This document shows, piece by piece, positions 55,260 to 64,000 of a stretch of DNA of 64,000 nucleotides. Numbering within the stretch: position 1 is the first letter of the stretch; each line of letters opens with the position of its first letter. The notes under the pieces are model-generated. The model saw only the letters and a program-made list of their open reading frames with translations, searched no databases and had not been told where the DNA came from. The DNA is from CAWIVH01 sp963839475 (GTDB lineage Bacteria > Acidobacteriota > UBA6911): assembly GCA_963839475.1 (NCBI GenBank), contig CAWIVH010000018.1, forward strand, positions 868,001-932,000, read 5' to 3'. Both the position numbers and the translations under genes were made by a program.

Positions 55260-56058
55260 TTAAGCGGTTTTAACCTCTTTTTCGACGTTTCCAGCCAGTG
55301 CTATTTGCAGTGCGTTAACTGCCGATCTTTTCGATTCGGGTGACAAGTGGGCATAACGTAATGTCATGCTGATTGTCTTATGTCGCATTATCTCCTGCAC
55401 CGCTGGTATCGGTACTCCTGCCATAACCATGTGGGAAGCTGCGGTGTGTCGGAGGGTATGGAAGTTTACATCCTCCAGCTTCGCAGCCTTAACAGCCCGT
55501 TCAAAATGTCTGAAAAGATCGTGGTATGGTTTCCCCTGCACCCTGCCGGGAAAGACATAATCCGATCCAACCATACGGGGGATTGATCGCAGGGTTTCCA
55601 ATACCGCATCATTCATCGGAATACCTGAGAACTGCCCCTTCTTTTGCTCTGTAATCTCGATATACCGATCCCTATAGTTGATGTTCTGCCACTTTAGGTT
55701 GAGCAGTTCACCACGCCTCATACCCGTGTTCAGGGCAATGATGATGATCTGCCGCATCGTCTGGCTGATGCAAGCCTGCAATAAAGCAGTGCATTCTTCA
55801 GGGGTAAGGTAGCGCAACCGTCGATTGTTCTCCCTACTCAACTTCACACCGCTTGCCGGACTGTGTTCAATGATCCCCCACTGCACCGCCTTTGGTGAGC
55901 ATATGCTTCAATGCTGCCATCTCCCGGTTGACCGTAGCGGGCTTGATAGGGGTTCTCCTCCAAGAGAGGGATGAGAGACGGTCTGCCTGATAACCTTCGA
56001 TTGTGGCACGGTTCAGGGAAGATACCTTTGTATCCTTCCCGAGCTTCTCCTGTACCAC
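55260..56058 (-). pseudogene. Tyrosine integrase relic, frameshifted and 5'-truncated
   Basis: The long frame (55886-55260) holds the catalytic domain with Arg in NTGMRRGELLNLKW, HTLRHTAAS and Tyr in LRYAHLSPE. The preceding residues are in a second frame (56058 to about 55880: TVNREMAALKHMLTK). The two join at the sequence reading T-K-A-V-Q-W-G after removing one base near 55885. The first about 60 N-terminal residues of a typical integrase are missing. It points away from tRNA-Phe and ends 89 bases from it, as phage and island integrases do. Confidence 0.8.
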
Positions 56059-56139
56059 ACCGAGCCGCTGATTCTTCGAGGTTTATGATGATCTATCCAT
56101 CTGATCGTTTTCTCCTTCTTCAATCGGGGGGCAGGAATA

Positions 56140-56701
56140 CGGATCCTTGTACTCCGTCACCAGCTCGCTGTGTGCAAGCGCAAATCCAGGAAACCAACGC
56201 TCCGAAACAGGGATCGCCTGATCTGGTCGCTGCCGTCAAGAATCTGGAATGACTGGGCCTCCGAGCTGATCTTAGTGAAACCCGAGACCGTGATTCGATG
56301 GAGGAATCGGAAATTCCGGGAGTTCTGGCGAAAGAAATCACAGGGGAAGTCGGGCAGGCCGACAATAGCCAAGGAACACATCGCATTCATCCGGAGGATC
56401 TCCTCGGATCATCCTGAGTATGGCGAGGATCGCATTGCCTTGGAGCTGGAGGTGAAATTTGGCATTCATCGGGACACTTCGCCGGGAATGCCTCGACCGG
56501 ATGCTGATTTGGAATGAAGGTCACCTTCGGTGCATGCTCAAAGAATTCATCAATTGGTACAATCACGATCGAATGAATCAAGCATTGAACGGGATACCGG
56601 ATCCGGATCCGAAGCTCGCTGGGCCGAAACCGGTGAATGGCGAACTGGTGGCGATTCCTGTGCCGAGTGGCCTGCATCACGATTATCGATTGGCGGCATA
56701 A
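56140..56701 (+). pseudogene. IS3/IS481-type transposase relic lacking the DDE core
   Basis: The N-terminal half is recognisable in one frame (LRNRDRLIWSLPSRIWNDW, LVKPETVIRWRNRKF, GRPTIAKEHIAFIRRIS), and the C-terminal tail in another (FIGTLRRECLDRM, EFINWYNHDRMNQALNGIP, GLHHDYRLAA). About 150 residues containing the first two catalytic Asp residues are absent between them, at about 56455-56465. It is a deletion derivative, not an active element. It sits just left of the IS21-family element. Confidence 0.8.
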
Positions 56702-56834
56702 TTGTCGATATACTACTTCTGCCCGTAGTCGATTCAAGCAGCGTACTGACCAAGTGTCGGAACCAGTGGCACCATTAGACTCATCGCTATTTGTTTTGAG
56801 CTCTTCAGAGTCAGAAGCAATCAACGGATATCTG

Positions 56835-56841
56835 CCCCAAA
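56835..56841. repeat. Target-site duplication, left copy (CCCCAAA)
   Basis: The seven bases immediately outside the left inverted repeat are CCCCAAA and are repeated exactly at 60175-60181 outside the right end. Confidence 0.85.
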
Positions 56842-56885
56842 TGTCAGCGATCTTCTGAATCCGTACTTTTCTGAACACACCCCGG
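56842..56885 (+). repeat. Left terminal inverted repeat of the IS21-family element
   Basis: 44 nt starting TGTCAGCGATCTTCTGAA. It matches the reverse complement of 60131-60174, which starts TGTTACCGATCATCTGAA, with 15 of 18 identities in the outer part and about 23 of 31 inside. Confidence 0.85.
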
Positions 56886-57097
56886 AATAAATACCCTCAA
56901 CATCATCCGCGCCGCAGGCGCGGCATACATCATCCTTTTCGTGTAGTCTTGTTTTAAAGGCTGAGATGGAGAGGCCCCGACTGTATCCGCAGCCGAGGCC
57001 CAATGCCAGCAACTCTCATAGTTTTGAGGTTGCACCAAACAATGGCCATAAACTGCCATGATCGGCGGTCTTTGTCCAGTCCTGCCTCCGGGCGAGC

Positions 57098-57530
57098 ATG
57101 GATACGTCGGTCGAAGTTCTTTTCCGCCAGAGGGTTTGCCGCGCCCGTGCTTGCGGTGCCATTTTCTATATTTGCCTCCCCTGCGACCGGGGCCAGCAAT
57201 ACTGCAGCGATCATTGCCGCGCCAAGGCCCTCCGAGAACAACGTCGAGCTGCAAACCTGCGCCATCGAAAGTCTACCGAAGGGAGACTGGATCAACGGGA
57301 CCGTCAGCAAGCCTATCGGCAACGGCTGTCTGCAGTTTCCGTTATGGATCAAGGTTCCCCCGACGAACATTCCGCTGGCAATATCCTCCCGGCGGTGATT
57401 ATCCGCCGATCGCCCCCGAAAATGGTGGCGAATCCTTGCTCTCAGCCAAAGTTCATGAACCCGGAGTGCCCTGCTGCGTCATCTGCGGTCGTTACGGCCG
57501 GTTTGTGGATCCTTTTCAACTTTACGTCCG
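57098..57530 (+). pseudogene. IS21-associated zinc-finger accessory gene, apparently frameshifted
   Basis: The frame from ATG 57098 encodes a Cys-rich module ([32 protein letters not shown]) and an Arg/Gln-rich linker RQQAYRQRL. The expected second Cys pair ([15 protein letters not shown]) occurs in the neighbouring frame from about 57430. So an indel near 57405-57430 disrupts the gene and leaves the first frame running into istA. A perfect CCGCGCC/GGCGCGG hairpin at 56907-56923 lies upstream and may block readthrough from outside. Likely a zinc-binding regulator or transposition helper. Confidence 0.6.
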
Positions 57531-57538
57531 AGGAAAAC

Positions 57539-59029
57539 ATGATCGACCAGGAAACCCGCGCACGGATCCGCCACCTGTTTTATGCCGAGCATTGGAAGAT
57601 CGGCACCATCGCTCGCGAACTCCAACTGCATCCTGATACGGTCAGCCTTGCCGTTGAAACCGAACGATTCAACAACACCAATAGACTGCAGCCCTGTCTG
57701 ACGGCTCCCTACGTCGAGTTCATAAAAGAAACATTGGAGAAACATCCGCGTCTCCGGGCCACCCGTATTTTCCAGATGATCCGGGATCGCGGCTACAACG
57801 GCAGTATGGTCCAGTTGCGGCGGGCAGTCAGGGGTTTGCGCCCTACTCATAAAGAAGCTTTTCTTCGTCTGTGCACTTTTCCCGGCGAACAAGGCCAAGT
57901 GGATTGGGCTCACTTTGGAGAAGTACCCGTCGGTCGCGCCCGGCGCCGGCTTTCCTGTTTCGTGATAACACTTTCCTATTCACGGGGTCTCTATCTCGAG
58001 TTCTTCTTCGATCAAATCATGGAGAGCTTTCTGCGCGGCCATATAAATGCTTTTGACGATTGGAACGGCCTCCCCCGAATCCTGCTCTATGACAATCTCC
58101 GCAGTGTCGTATTGGAACGTCAGGGTGATGCCATCCATTTTAATCCCAGACTCCTGGAGCTGTCCGCCCATTACCATTTCGCGGCACGTCCCTGCCAGGT
58201 TCGCGCCGGGAATCAAAAAGGGCGGGTCGAGAGAGTCATCAGGTATATACGCGAATCCTTCTTCGCCGCCCGCCCGTTTGCTACTCTGGAGGAACTCAAC
58301 CGCCAGGCACTCGTCTGGCGTGACCGGGAGGCCCACAGCCGCCCTTGGCCGGGTGATGATCGCCGGACGGTAGCGGAAGCATTCGAAGAGGAAAAGCCCT
58401 GCCTGCTGCCGCTGCCCGTGCACCCGTTCGACACCGATCTGCTCATCCCCGTGCGGTCCGAAAAAATCATCTATGTCCGCTTTGATCTCAACGACTACTC
58501 GATCCCTCCGGCAGCCGTCGGCCATCAGCTCATGCTTGCCGCTTCGGAATCCACGGTTCGCATCCTCGAGGGCGATCAGGAGATTACCCGCCACCGACGC
58601 TCCTATGACCGCCGCCAGCAGGTGCTCGATCCAGCACACCAGGAAGAGTTACTGAAACAAAAACGCAAGGCTTTGGGTTCCACCCGCGGCGGTCGGCTCG
58701 CACAGGCTGTTCCGGAAAGTGAAGCCTTGCTCAATGCGGCTTTCACCCGCGGCGAGTCTGCCGGCAGTCAGACCGCTCAACTGCTGAACCTGCTCGATCT
58801 ATACGGAGCCAAAGATCTGCGCGCCGCCATTTGCGAAGCTATCGAGCGCAAAACACCGCGCGCCTCCTCGGTGACCTTTATCCTCAACCAACGCCGCCGC
58901 TCCAACCGACAGAGAACTCCCTCCCCGATCGATCTGTCCCGCCGCCCGGAACTCGAAAACCTATCCGTCACACCCCATAACCTGGAGACTTACGATGAGC
59001 TTGCCAAAGACAATGACACCGACCAATAA
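57539..59029 (+). CDS. istA: IS21-family transposase IstA
   Basis: 496 residues from the ATG at 57539 ([14 protein letters not shown]), preceded by GAGGAAAAC. The longer open frame from 57098 is a fusion with the accessory gene and is not used. An HTH domain ([23 protein letters not shown]) is followed by an rve-type catalytic domain with Asp in [10 protein letters not shown], Asp in [10 protein letters not shown] and Glu in [17 protein letters not shown], the DDE triad that cuts and joins transposon ends. It overlaps istB by 35 bases. Confidence 0.93.
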   Translation: MIDQETRARIRHLFYAEHWKIGTIARELQLHPDTVSLAVETERFNNTNRLQPCLTAPYVEFIKETLEKHPRLRATRIFQMIRDRGYNGSMVQLRRAVRGLRPTHKEAFLRLCTFPGEQGQVDWAHFGEVPVGRARRRLSCFVITLSYSRGLYLEFFFDQIMESFLRGHINAFDDWNGLPRILLYDNLRSVVLERQGDAIHFNPRLLELSAHYHFAARPCQVRAGNQKGRVERVIRYIRESFFAARPFATLEELNRQALVWRDREAHSRPWPGDDRRTVAEAFEEEKPCLLPLPVHPFDTDLLIPVRSEKIIYVRFDLNDYSIPPAAVGHQLMLAASESTVRILEGDQEITRHRRSYDRRQQVLDPAHQEELLKQKRKALGSTRGGRLAQAVPESEALLNAAFTRGESAGSQTAQLLNLLDLYGAKDLRAAICEAIERKTPRASSVTFILNQRRRSNRQRTPSPIDLSRRPELENLSVTPHNLETYDELAKDNDTDQ

Positions 59030-59774
59030 CCTGAACTCGCAACTCGACAAGATCGGATTGCGGGCCATCTCGCAAAACGTCGATGACTTTATTGCCCGTG
59101 CCACAACGGGACGATGGTCACCGCACATGCTGCTCGAGCAGTTGTCGCAGATGGAGGCAGACGATCGTTCACGTCGAAGCCTGGAACGTCGCCTGGGTCT
59201 GTCCGGAATCAAGAAGTTCAAACCCATGGCCGATTTCGACTGGAACTGGCCCAAGAAAATCGAACGCGATGTCGTTGAACGCGCCCTCACGCTAGACTTC
59301 ATCAAGGAAGCCCGCAACCTGGTCATGATCGGACAGAATGGCCTGGGAAAATCAATGATCGCAAAAAACATCTGTCATACAGCGGTCCTGGCCGGACATT
59401 CGGTGCTGTTCCGTTCCGCTTCAGCCTTGATAGAAGACCTGCAATGCGAGTCTTCCACGGCCCGCAGAAGGAAACTGCGCACATACGGAAATGCCGGACT
59501 GGTCTGCGTGGATGAAGTTGGCTACCTGTCCTACGACGACAATGCCGCAGACCTTTTATATGAGGTCATCAATCGCCGCTACGAACGCCGCTCAGTAATT
59601 GTGACAACGAATCGAGGATTTAAAGAATGGAACGAGGTCTTTCCCAACGCATCTTGCATTGTCACACTCGTGGACCGGCTTACTCATCACGCGGAGGTGA
59701 CGAAGATCGAAGGCGAAAGTTATCGCCTGCGTGAGAGCGAACTGGAAGCGGCTGCTCGGAGGAAAAAGAAATGA
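58995..59774 (+). CDS. istB: IS21-family helper ATPase IstB
   Basis: 259 residues. A DnaA/DnaC-like AAA+ ATPase with P-loop GQNGLGKS, Walker [11 protein letters not shown], and the sensor segment [16 protein letters not shown]. IstB assembles on target DNA and activates IstA. It starts inside istA and overlaps the following accessory ORF by 4 bases (ATGA). Confidence 0.95.
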   Translation: MSLPKTMTPTNNLNSQLDKIGLRAISQNVDDFIARATTGRWSPHMLLEQLSQMEADDRSRRSLERRLGLSGIKKFKPMADFDWNWPKKIERDVVERALTLDFIKEARNLVMIGQNGLGKSMIAKNICHTAVLAGHSVLFRSASALIEDLQCESSTARRRKLRTYGNAGLVCVDEVGYLSYDDNAADLLYEVINRRYERRSVIVTTNRGFKEWNEVFPNASCIVTLVDRLTHHAEVTKIEGESYRLRESELEAAARRKKK

Positions 59775-60130
59775 TCCACGATAACCCCGAAGCAAGTATC
59801 CACGAATATCGCGCTGCCGTTGTGAAACAATACCTGGAACTTCCGGACACTCCGTCCAGAGCGGGTCCTCAAGACAGGAAAAGTGCAGCAGATTTGCATG
59901 CCCGCGGGATCAGCTTGGTCGTCATTGAATCGGCCTTGCTGCTGGCCTCCTTACGAAGACTGGGCAGGCCGCCCGATATGCCGCAACTCCTTCCCATTCG
60001 ATCCCTGGCTTACTTCTTGCCGGTAATTCAGGAGATTATCGACCATCCGCTCCCGGACGGCTATCTGGAGTATCTCCGCAACAAGGTTCAATTACTCGAG
60101 AGCAAGAGGCGAGACCTAAAATGCCACTAA
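59771..60130 (+). CDS. IS21-associated small accessory protein
   Basis: 119 residues, starting within the istB stop (ATGA). Helical, with [16 protein letters not shown] and [16 protein letters not shown]. Proteins of this kind are seen after istB in some IS21 elements. Its stop is directly followed by the right inverted repeat, so it belongs to the element. Function unknown. Confidence 0.75.
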   Translation: MIHDNPEASIHEYRAAVVKQYLELPDTPSRAGPQDRKSAADLHARGISLVVIESALLLASLRRLGRPPDMPQLLPIRSLAYFLPVIQEIIDHPLPDGYLEYLRNKVQLLESKRRDLKCH

Positions 60131-60174
60131 CCGGGCAATGTTCAAATAAATACGTTTTCAGATGATCGGTAACA
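60131..60174 (-). repeat. Right terminal inverted repeat of the IS21-family element
   Basis: 44 nt; the reverse complement begins TGTTACCGATCATCTGAA and pairs with the left end at 56842-56885. Confidence 0.85.
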
Positions 60175-60181
60175 CCCCAAA
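60175..60181. repeat. Target-site duplication, right copy (CCCCAAA)
   Basis: Exact repeat of 56835-56841. Confidence 0.85.
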
Positions 60182-60315
60182 TGCCCAGCTGCTGAATTTT
60201 GCGGTCAAACCCTATTTTCGCGGATCACGGGTTATCGCAGATATTCAGATAGCAATGGAAGACGCGGCGATTTGTTTGAGTTCCTACGCAACCAGATGGC
60301 GTGGCCGGGAGCGGA

Positions 60316-60624
60316 TCATGCTGCTTTGCGGGCCGAGATCTTAATCTCAACTCCCAACCGAGAAAGATACCCCGCCAGTTTTTCCGCACTCATCTTCGAA
60401 ATTTTCCCGTTCAGCAGCTCGCTGATCCGGGGCTGAGGTTGATCCAAAATCTTTTCTAGCTCTCGGGATTTGAGCTTTCGCTTCTCCACAACCCGCAGAA
60501 TCTCCGCATGAAGGCACGCTTTGAGCTTGATTGCCGCGGCCTCTTCCGGCGAAAACCCGAGATCATCGATGACGTTTCCTTTGGAAATGTGGCTCGCTTT
60601 GTTTTCTCTTGCTCTAGCTTTCAT
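60316..60624 (-). CDS. HigA-like XRE antitoxin
   Basis: 102 residues. The HTH region (about 45-90: LKSRELEKILDQPQPRISELLNGKISKMS) is of the type found in HigA/Gp49-associated antitoxins. It overlaps the upstream toxin gene by 11 bases. Together they form a toxin-first type II module. It would bind the toxin and repress the operon. Confidence 0.85.
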   Translation of the reverse strand: MKARARENKASHISKGNVIDDLGFSPEEAAAIKLKACLHAEILRVVEKRKLKSRELEKILDQPQPRISELLNGKISKMSAEKLAGYLSRLGVEIKISARKAA

Positions 60625-60994
60625 TTTCGCTCCGAAGTCTGGCCAGGACTCGTTTTAACCTCGCCTTGGCAACCGCTAAATCACTCTTGCCGGTCCTGGC
60701 CGATTTTTTCTCGAAACAGTGGAGTATGTGAATCCGGTTCCCGATCTTTGCCAGGTACATCACCCGGTACCAGGCTCGCTCGTCCTGTTCTTTCAACTCA
60801 TAAACTCGGGCACCAATCGAGGCCATCGGGCGGCTGTTCAGCGGCCGGCATCCTGTCTGCAGCCTCCTCAACTCCGCGCCCAAATCCTGTCGAACGCCGG
60901 CGGGGAAGCAGCGAATCACCTCGAGTGCATCCCCTTCCCACACAACCTCTGCTATCTCCGTCTCACGTTTCTCAGAACTCACAATGCGCCTCAC
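60614..60994 (-). CDS. HigB/RelE-like (Gp49 type) toxin
   Basis: Up to 126 residues; the GTG at 60994 is provisional and a shorter start is possible. The RelE-like core is visible: EVIRCFPAGVRQDLGAELRRLQTG, MASIGARVYELKEQDERAWYRVMYLAK, IHILHCFEKKSARTGKSDLAVAKARLKR. Gp49/HigB toxins cleave mRNA on the ribosome. Toxin-then-antitoxin order fits HigBA. Confidence 0.85.
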   Translation of the reverse strand: MRRIVSSEKRETEIAEVVWEGDALEVIRCFPAGVRQDLGAELRRLQTGCRPLNSRPMASIGARVYELKEQDERAWYRVMYLAKIGNRIHILHCFEKKSARTGKSDLAVAKARLKRVLARLRSENES

Positions 60995-61109
60995 CTAAGG
61001 ATAGCAATCATTCAGAATTATGTATACTTAAATATGTATACTAATCCGCGAATAACGACGCCAGGCTGCAGCAGAGCCCGAAGACGCTACGATGTCGGTT
61101 GGGTGCGGG

Positions 61110-61445
61110 TCAGAGGTCGCTTTCCACGACTTTAAGGGCAACGTCGGCGATCGTGAATTGATCCGATTCGGTAACAATAATGTCGGCATACTTCGGATTC
61201 ATGGATCGCAGGATCACCTGGCCTTTCTGGCGCAAGAACTTCTTGATCACGGCAGCGCCGTTGATCATGGCAATCACGATGTTTCCAGTGCGAGTCTCTT
61301 TTGGGTAATCGACCAGGACAAGGTCACCGTCCTGGATCCGGGGCTCCATGGAATCCCCTGTCACGCGAATCACGTAGCGGTTCCCCTTCGCCAGGTGCCG
61401 CACTACCATGTGAGCGGTTTTGGTCCCCGTGTGGTCAAAAAACAC
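61110..61445 (-). pseudogene. S24 (LexA/CI-type) repressor C-terminal fragment
   Basis: 111 residues matching only the peptidase domain: Ser in RVTGDSMEPRIQDGDLVLVD and Lys in AAVIKKFLRQKG. The usual N-terminal HTH (about 70-100 residues) is absent, and no matching upstream frame is found. It may be a decayed prophage repressor. A stand-alone UmuD-like protein is possible but less likely without a cleavage site. Confidence 0.65.
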
Positions 61446-62332
61446 AAAGTTATCGGTAGCTCATAATTTATCGCCGTGTCGTTATCCCTTCCAATTTCTT
61501 TTTTCTGACCACTGATCAGATTTAGAATCCCACTTCAATCCCTGATGGAAGAAAGAGAGGCTTGGAATGGACTGGCCCCGAATGTTGGCTAATATCACCG
61601 GAACCGTCGATCAGGGCAATAGCTCGGTTCTCATGGATAGGGTGGGAAGTCCGCGTTTCTGAGGAGCATTTTTGCTCCGCAGTCGCCTCCTGTTTGCCTC
61701 CCATTTTTGGGCTAAGAGTTGGTAACTTTTGGTGGGCAGCCGGGGCCGCTACACCTTTTCCACGCACCCGAGAGTCAGATTTCCGCGAAACCGGTTGCCC
61801 CGGTGTAAACAGTCGAGCGAGTCGCAGGCTCGTGGGGAATAGTCCTGCCCTGAGGTTCCATGGAGCAGCAACGGTCCGTGCGCTGAACACGGACCCTCGC
61901 CAATTCCGGGGATTCAGCTAAAAGTGGGTATCCCTACTTTTCCCGGCGGTCCCGATGAACGTCAGTTGCTTGGGCACCCAGTAGGAAAGAAACCGTTGCC
62001 GTTGGCGGTCGCCACGCGTGTTGGATTCCCTCCGTTGACTCCGATGCCGCGAAGTTCATGATGTTGCACTGCGGACAGCGAACCCTGATTTCAGCGCTGT
62101 AGATGAACGTTGAAAAGCCTCTGTTCCAGCCGGTTGGCTAGAGACTCCCTTCCAGCGCATGGGATTTTCGGCAGGCAAATTTCTCCATCCATGCCTTCGA
62201 TAATCCGGAGCAGTTGCACAAGATGAAATTTAATGTATAATTCAAAAACACAAGAGTCCATCACTGGAAAGCTCGGGAAACAGCTGCGGTGATCGCACAG
62301 TCTTGACTGTAGCCTTGCCCATATCAAACAAG
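61446..62332. other. Gene-free region
   Basis: About 890 bases without a convincing gene. A minus-strand open frame at 61522-61890 has no recognisable protein character and is not annotated. No tRNA-like structure seen. Confidence 0.4.
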
Positions 62333-62388
62333 AAGGGAGATCGCTCCCTTACCGGTTGGGCAGATTCTATCTGATCGCTCGGGCGATC
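62333..62388 (+). promoter_or_regulatory. Two hairpins in the leader of the secreted protein gene
   Basis: Hairpin 1: AAGGGAG/CTCCCTT with loop ATCG (62333-62350). Hairpin 2: GATCGC/GCGATC with loop TCGG (62373-62388). The second is followed by an A-rich stretch and then GAGGAGGT at the ribosome-binding site of the ATG at 62419. The arrangement suggests a structured, possibly stabilising or regulatory 5' leader. It does not match a riboswitch class I know. Confidence 0.45.
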
Positions 62389-62418
62389 CCAAAAATCAAA
62401 ACATCGAGGAGGTACCTA

Positions 62419-62937
62419 ATGAAGATTTTCAGACTGCTCGTCAGCGTGGCCGGTTTGGTTCTGGTGCTTTGTGCATCCGCTTTGGCCGAGGGGCCGGAGT
62501 GCCAAAAAGTGAACGGAAAATTTTCCGAGTTCGTGATTACCCCGTTTGGTTCGCCGAATGACCCGCTAGGCCGAGTGGTCCTTAACTCCCAGGGCACGAT
62601 CAACGCGATCGGCACAGCCATTCTCACCTCTGTGGGGCCCGGACCGACTCCCGGCACTTTGGCCGCGACCACACGCCACGTGTTTGTGGTCAGCGAGGAA
62701 GACCAGTTGACCGCCTCCGGAGAAGCCGTCTTCACACCTATTCCAGGCACCCCGAACGTACGGGACGTGCTGACGCTCACCGTGACTGGGGGTACCGGCC
62801 AGTATGCAGCGGCGTCCGGCACAATTTTGGCCACCGGTATCGGAATCAATTTCTTTCCCCTTCCGCCGGGCCCATCGTCGGCTAACAATTCTTCGTTTCA
62901 CTTCAGCCTGAGCGGCACGCTCTGCGGTGTGAAATAG
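62419..62937 (+). CDS. Secreted protein of unknown function
   Basis: 172 residues from the ATG at 62419, which has GAGGAGG six bases upstream; the frame is open to 62356, but that part is non-coding leader. Signal peptide: MKIFRLLVSVAGLVLVLC, Ala-Ser-Ala-Leu-Ala cleavage region. The mature part is Gly/Thr/Pro-rich beta sandwich-like, with VLTLTVTGGTGQYAAASG resembling allene-oxide-cyclase-like or dirigent-like barrels, and two Cys near the ends. Extracytoplasmic. No operon partner. Confidence 0.7.
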   Translation: MKIFRLLVSVAGLVLVLCASALAEGPECQKVNGKFSEFVITPFGSPNDPLGRVVLNSQGTINAIGTAILTSVGPGPTPGTLAATTRHVFVVSEEDQLTASGEAVFTPIPGTPNVRDVLTLTVTGGTGQYAAASGTILATGIGINFFPLPPGPSSANNSSFHFSLSGTLCGVK

Positions 62938-63509
62938 GGGTTGGCAGACTTTCTCTCACTACCTGAGCCGGAATGGACCCACAGATCTTGCTGAGGAGGC
63001 CAAAGATATTGTTTATATATCTTTGCGGTCTTCGAGCCTTCGCGGTTCTGCAGTAGGGAAACGTGTTTGATAATTTCTGTCCGGCAACATTGTTTCAGCC
63101 TGAACTCCCGATTGTGCCGGCAAGTTGACATAATGCCTGCCTTATCAGAAGCCGCGGGAAGGCACGCACGGGAGCGACGGCGGCCGAATCAGAAGCCTGG
63201 CAGGATAAGGCAGCTCATCCTTCCTATCCATCTTCTGCCCAAGAAGTCGCGATCGCGGACATCTTCCGTTTGCGGCAGAGTTGTCCACCTTAAGTACCCC
63301 GTTCAATGCAATTCTGCTCTGAATCGAATCTGGTCCTCCTGAAATACGCGGGCGTCGTATGAAACGGTAATCCACCGCCGAGCATTTTCCACGCATCCGA
63401 GGAACAACTTTCCCTGCATGTCCACGCACTTCCCCGCCTTGCATCACGCTATGCAAGGGGGCCTACCATCTTCCCGAAACATCGCTTGATCTTCGGGAAA
63501 TGGGCATGA
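62938..63509. other. Gene-free region between secreted protein and DnaB relic
   Basis: About 570 bases without a supported gene. It contains one strong inverted repeat at 63001-63025. Confidence 0.4.
63001..63025. terminator. Perfect 9-bp inverted repeat downstream of secreted protein gene
   Basis: CAAAGATAT (63001-63009) and ATATCTTTG (63017-63025) pair perfectly across a 7-nt loop. There is no U-run, so it is only a candidate terminator or protein-binding site. Confidence 0.4.
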
Positions 63510-64000
63510 GATACCAGAAAAGGGGCAACATCGAAATTTCGGATGACGGGCGGACTCCAAAACCAGAACCTCGTCGTGGTCGCCGCCAGGCCGGGTCTCG
63601 GCAAAACGTCCTTCTGCCTCAACATCGCCTGACATGCCGCAATCAATGGCCGGCGACCGGGCGGGATCTTCAGCCTGGAAATGTCGAAGCCCGAGATCAT
63701 GAAGCGGATGATCTCATCCTGGTCCGACGTGGAGGCGAACAGGATCCAGAGCGGATACCTCAGCCGGGACGCTTGGGCAAAGATCAGCCAGAAGACCGCG
63801 AGCCTCTCATCCGCTCCAATCCACATCGACGACTCGGCGAACCTGACCATGCTCCAGGTGCGAGCGAAGGCGCAGCGGCTTGCGCTGGAGCACGGCATAG
63901 ATCTTCTGGTCGTCGATTATCTGCTTCTCGTCTCCGGGTCCCGCCGCTACGAGAACCGGACGCAGGCGGTAACGGAGATCAGCCGCGGGCTGAAGAACCT
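63510..64000 (+). pseudogene. DnaB-type replicative helicase relic, 5'-truncated with in-frame TGA, open at right edge
   Basis: The frame containing ATG 63543 reads MTGGLQNQNLVVVAARPGLGKTSFCLNIA, where GRP/ARPGLGKTSF is the DnaB Walker A. TGA follows at 63630-63632, and the reading then continues in the same frame: HAAINGRRPGGIFSLEMSKPEIMKRM, later IHIDDSANLTMLQVRAKAQRL and DLLVVDYLLLVSG (Walker B). The N-terminal primase-binding domain is absent, with a stop at 63507. So the gene is a truncated, nonsense-mutated copy. Probably from a second, decayed prophage. Confidence 0.8.

Larger units (their letters stand above)
56842..60174 (+). mobile_element. Complete IS21-family insertion sequence (3333 bp)
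   Basis: The element is bounded by imperfect inverted repeats (left 56842-56885, right 60131-60174) that begin TGT and end ACA, and by a 7-bp duplication CCCCAAA. It carries istA, istB and two accessory genes, one before istA and one after istB. The last stop codon abuts the right repeat. Its structural completeness suggests a fairly recent insertion, although the first accessory gene looks frameshifted. Confidence 0.9.

Noticed and set aside
60162..60344. 60-codon open frame just right of the IS21-family element
   Set aside because: It starts inside the right inverted repeat and crosses the target duplication, so it is a chance frame.
61522..61890. Minus-strand 122-codon open frame in the gene-free region
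   Set aside because: No ribosome-binding site, irregular composition and no recognisable domain; could only be supported by finding homologues.

Overview
The window looks like part of an Acidobacteriota-type genome (moderate confidence). The main clues are three large Ser/Thr kinases that combine a short N-terminal module, a PknB-like kinase, one membrane segment and a TolB/PD40 beta-propeller, together with high-GC housekeeping genes. No rRNA is present to confirm this.

Layout. (1) 1-3650: the 3' part of a siphovirus-type tail tape-measure gene. (2) 3651-16447: a block that does not look viral. It holds three paralogous kinase/propeller genes, a small exported protein, a frameshifted TonB-C-like gene and a PAS-PAS histidine kinase. 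It sits exactly between the tape measure and the next tail gene. (3) 16448-26746: the phage late module resumes with a large tail protein, four tandem tail paralogues in an A-B-A-B pattern, small tail proteins, a lysis cassette (coiled-coil membrane protein, GH23-type endolysin, holin-like protein) and a decayed duplicate of a small gene. (4) 26747-45243: a defence cargo. It contains a DUF6978/DUF1828-like pair and a complete type I BREX operon on the minus strand (brxA-brxB-brxC-pglX-pglZ-brxL), followed without a gap by an HNH protein and a predicted PD-(D/E)XK-like protein. Diverging from brxA are an XRE-ImmA/IrrE metalloprotease regulator and a PIN-domain protein. (5) 45408-50180: phage immunity, recombination and integration genes (CI-like S24 repressor, divergent Cro-like protein, Sak4-like ATPase, DUF669-like protein, DUF559-like nuclease, zinc-ribbon protein, excisionase, tyrosine integrase), ending at a tRNA-Thr(CGU) that is the likely attachment site. 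Regions 1 and 3-5 therefore read as one large prophage that carries BREX and continues beyond the left edge.

(6) 50497-55171: chromosomal genes. An operon of cysteine desulfurase, STAS protein and YncE-like propeller lies divergent from a SAM hydrolase/adenosyltransferase gene. A frameshifted DUF72 gene and tRNA-Phe(GAA) follow. (7) 55260-64000: a mobile-element graveyard. A frameshifted integrase relic abuts tRNA-Phe, followed by a transposase relic missing its DDE core. Then comes a structurally complete IS21-family element at 56842-60174, with 44-nt terminal inverted repeats and a 7-bp target duplication. After it come a HigB/HigA-like toxin-antitoxin pair, an S24 repressor fragment, a secreted protein gene with a structured leader, and a DnaB-helicase relic with an in-frame TGA running off the right edge.

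The most notable points are the prophage-borne BREX locus with extra nuclease genes and a non-WYL regulator, the alternating tail-protein array, the kinase block inside the tail operon, and the apparently leaderless promoters of the phage regulators.
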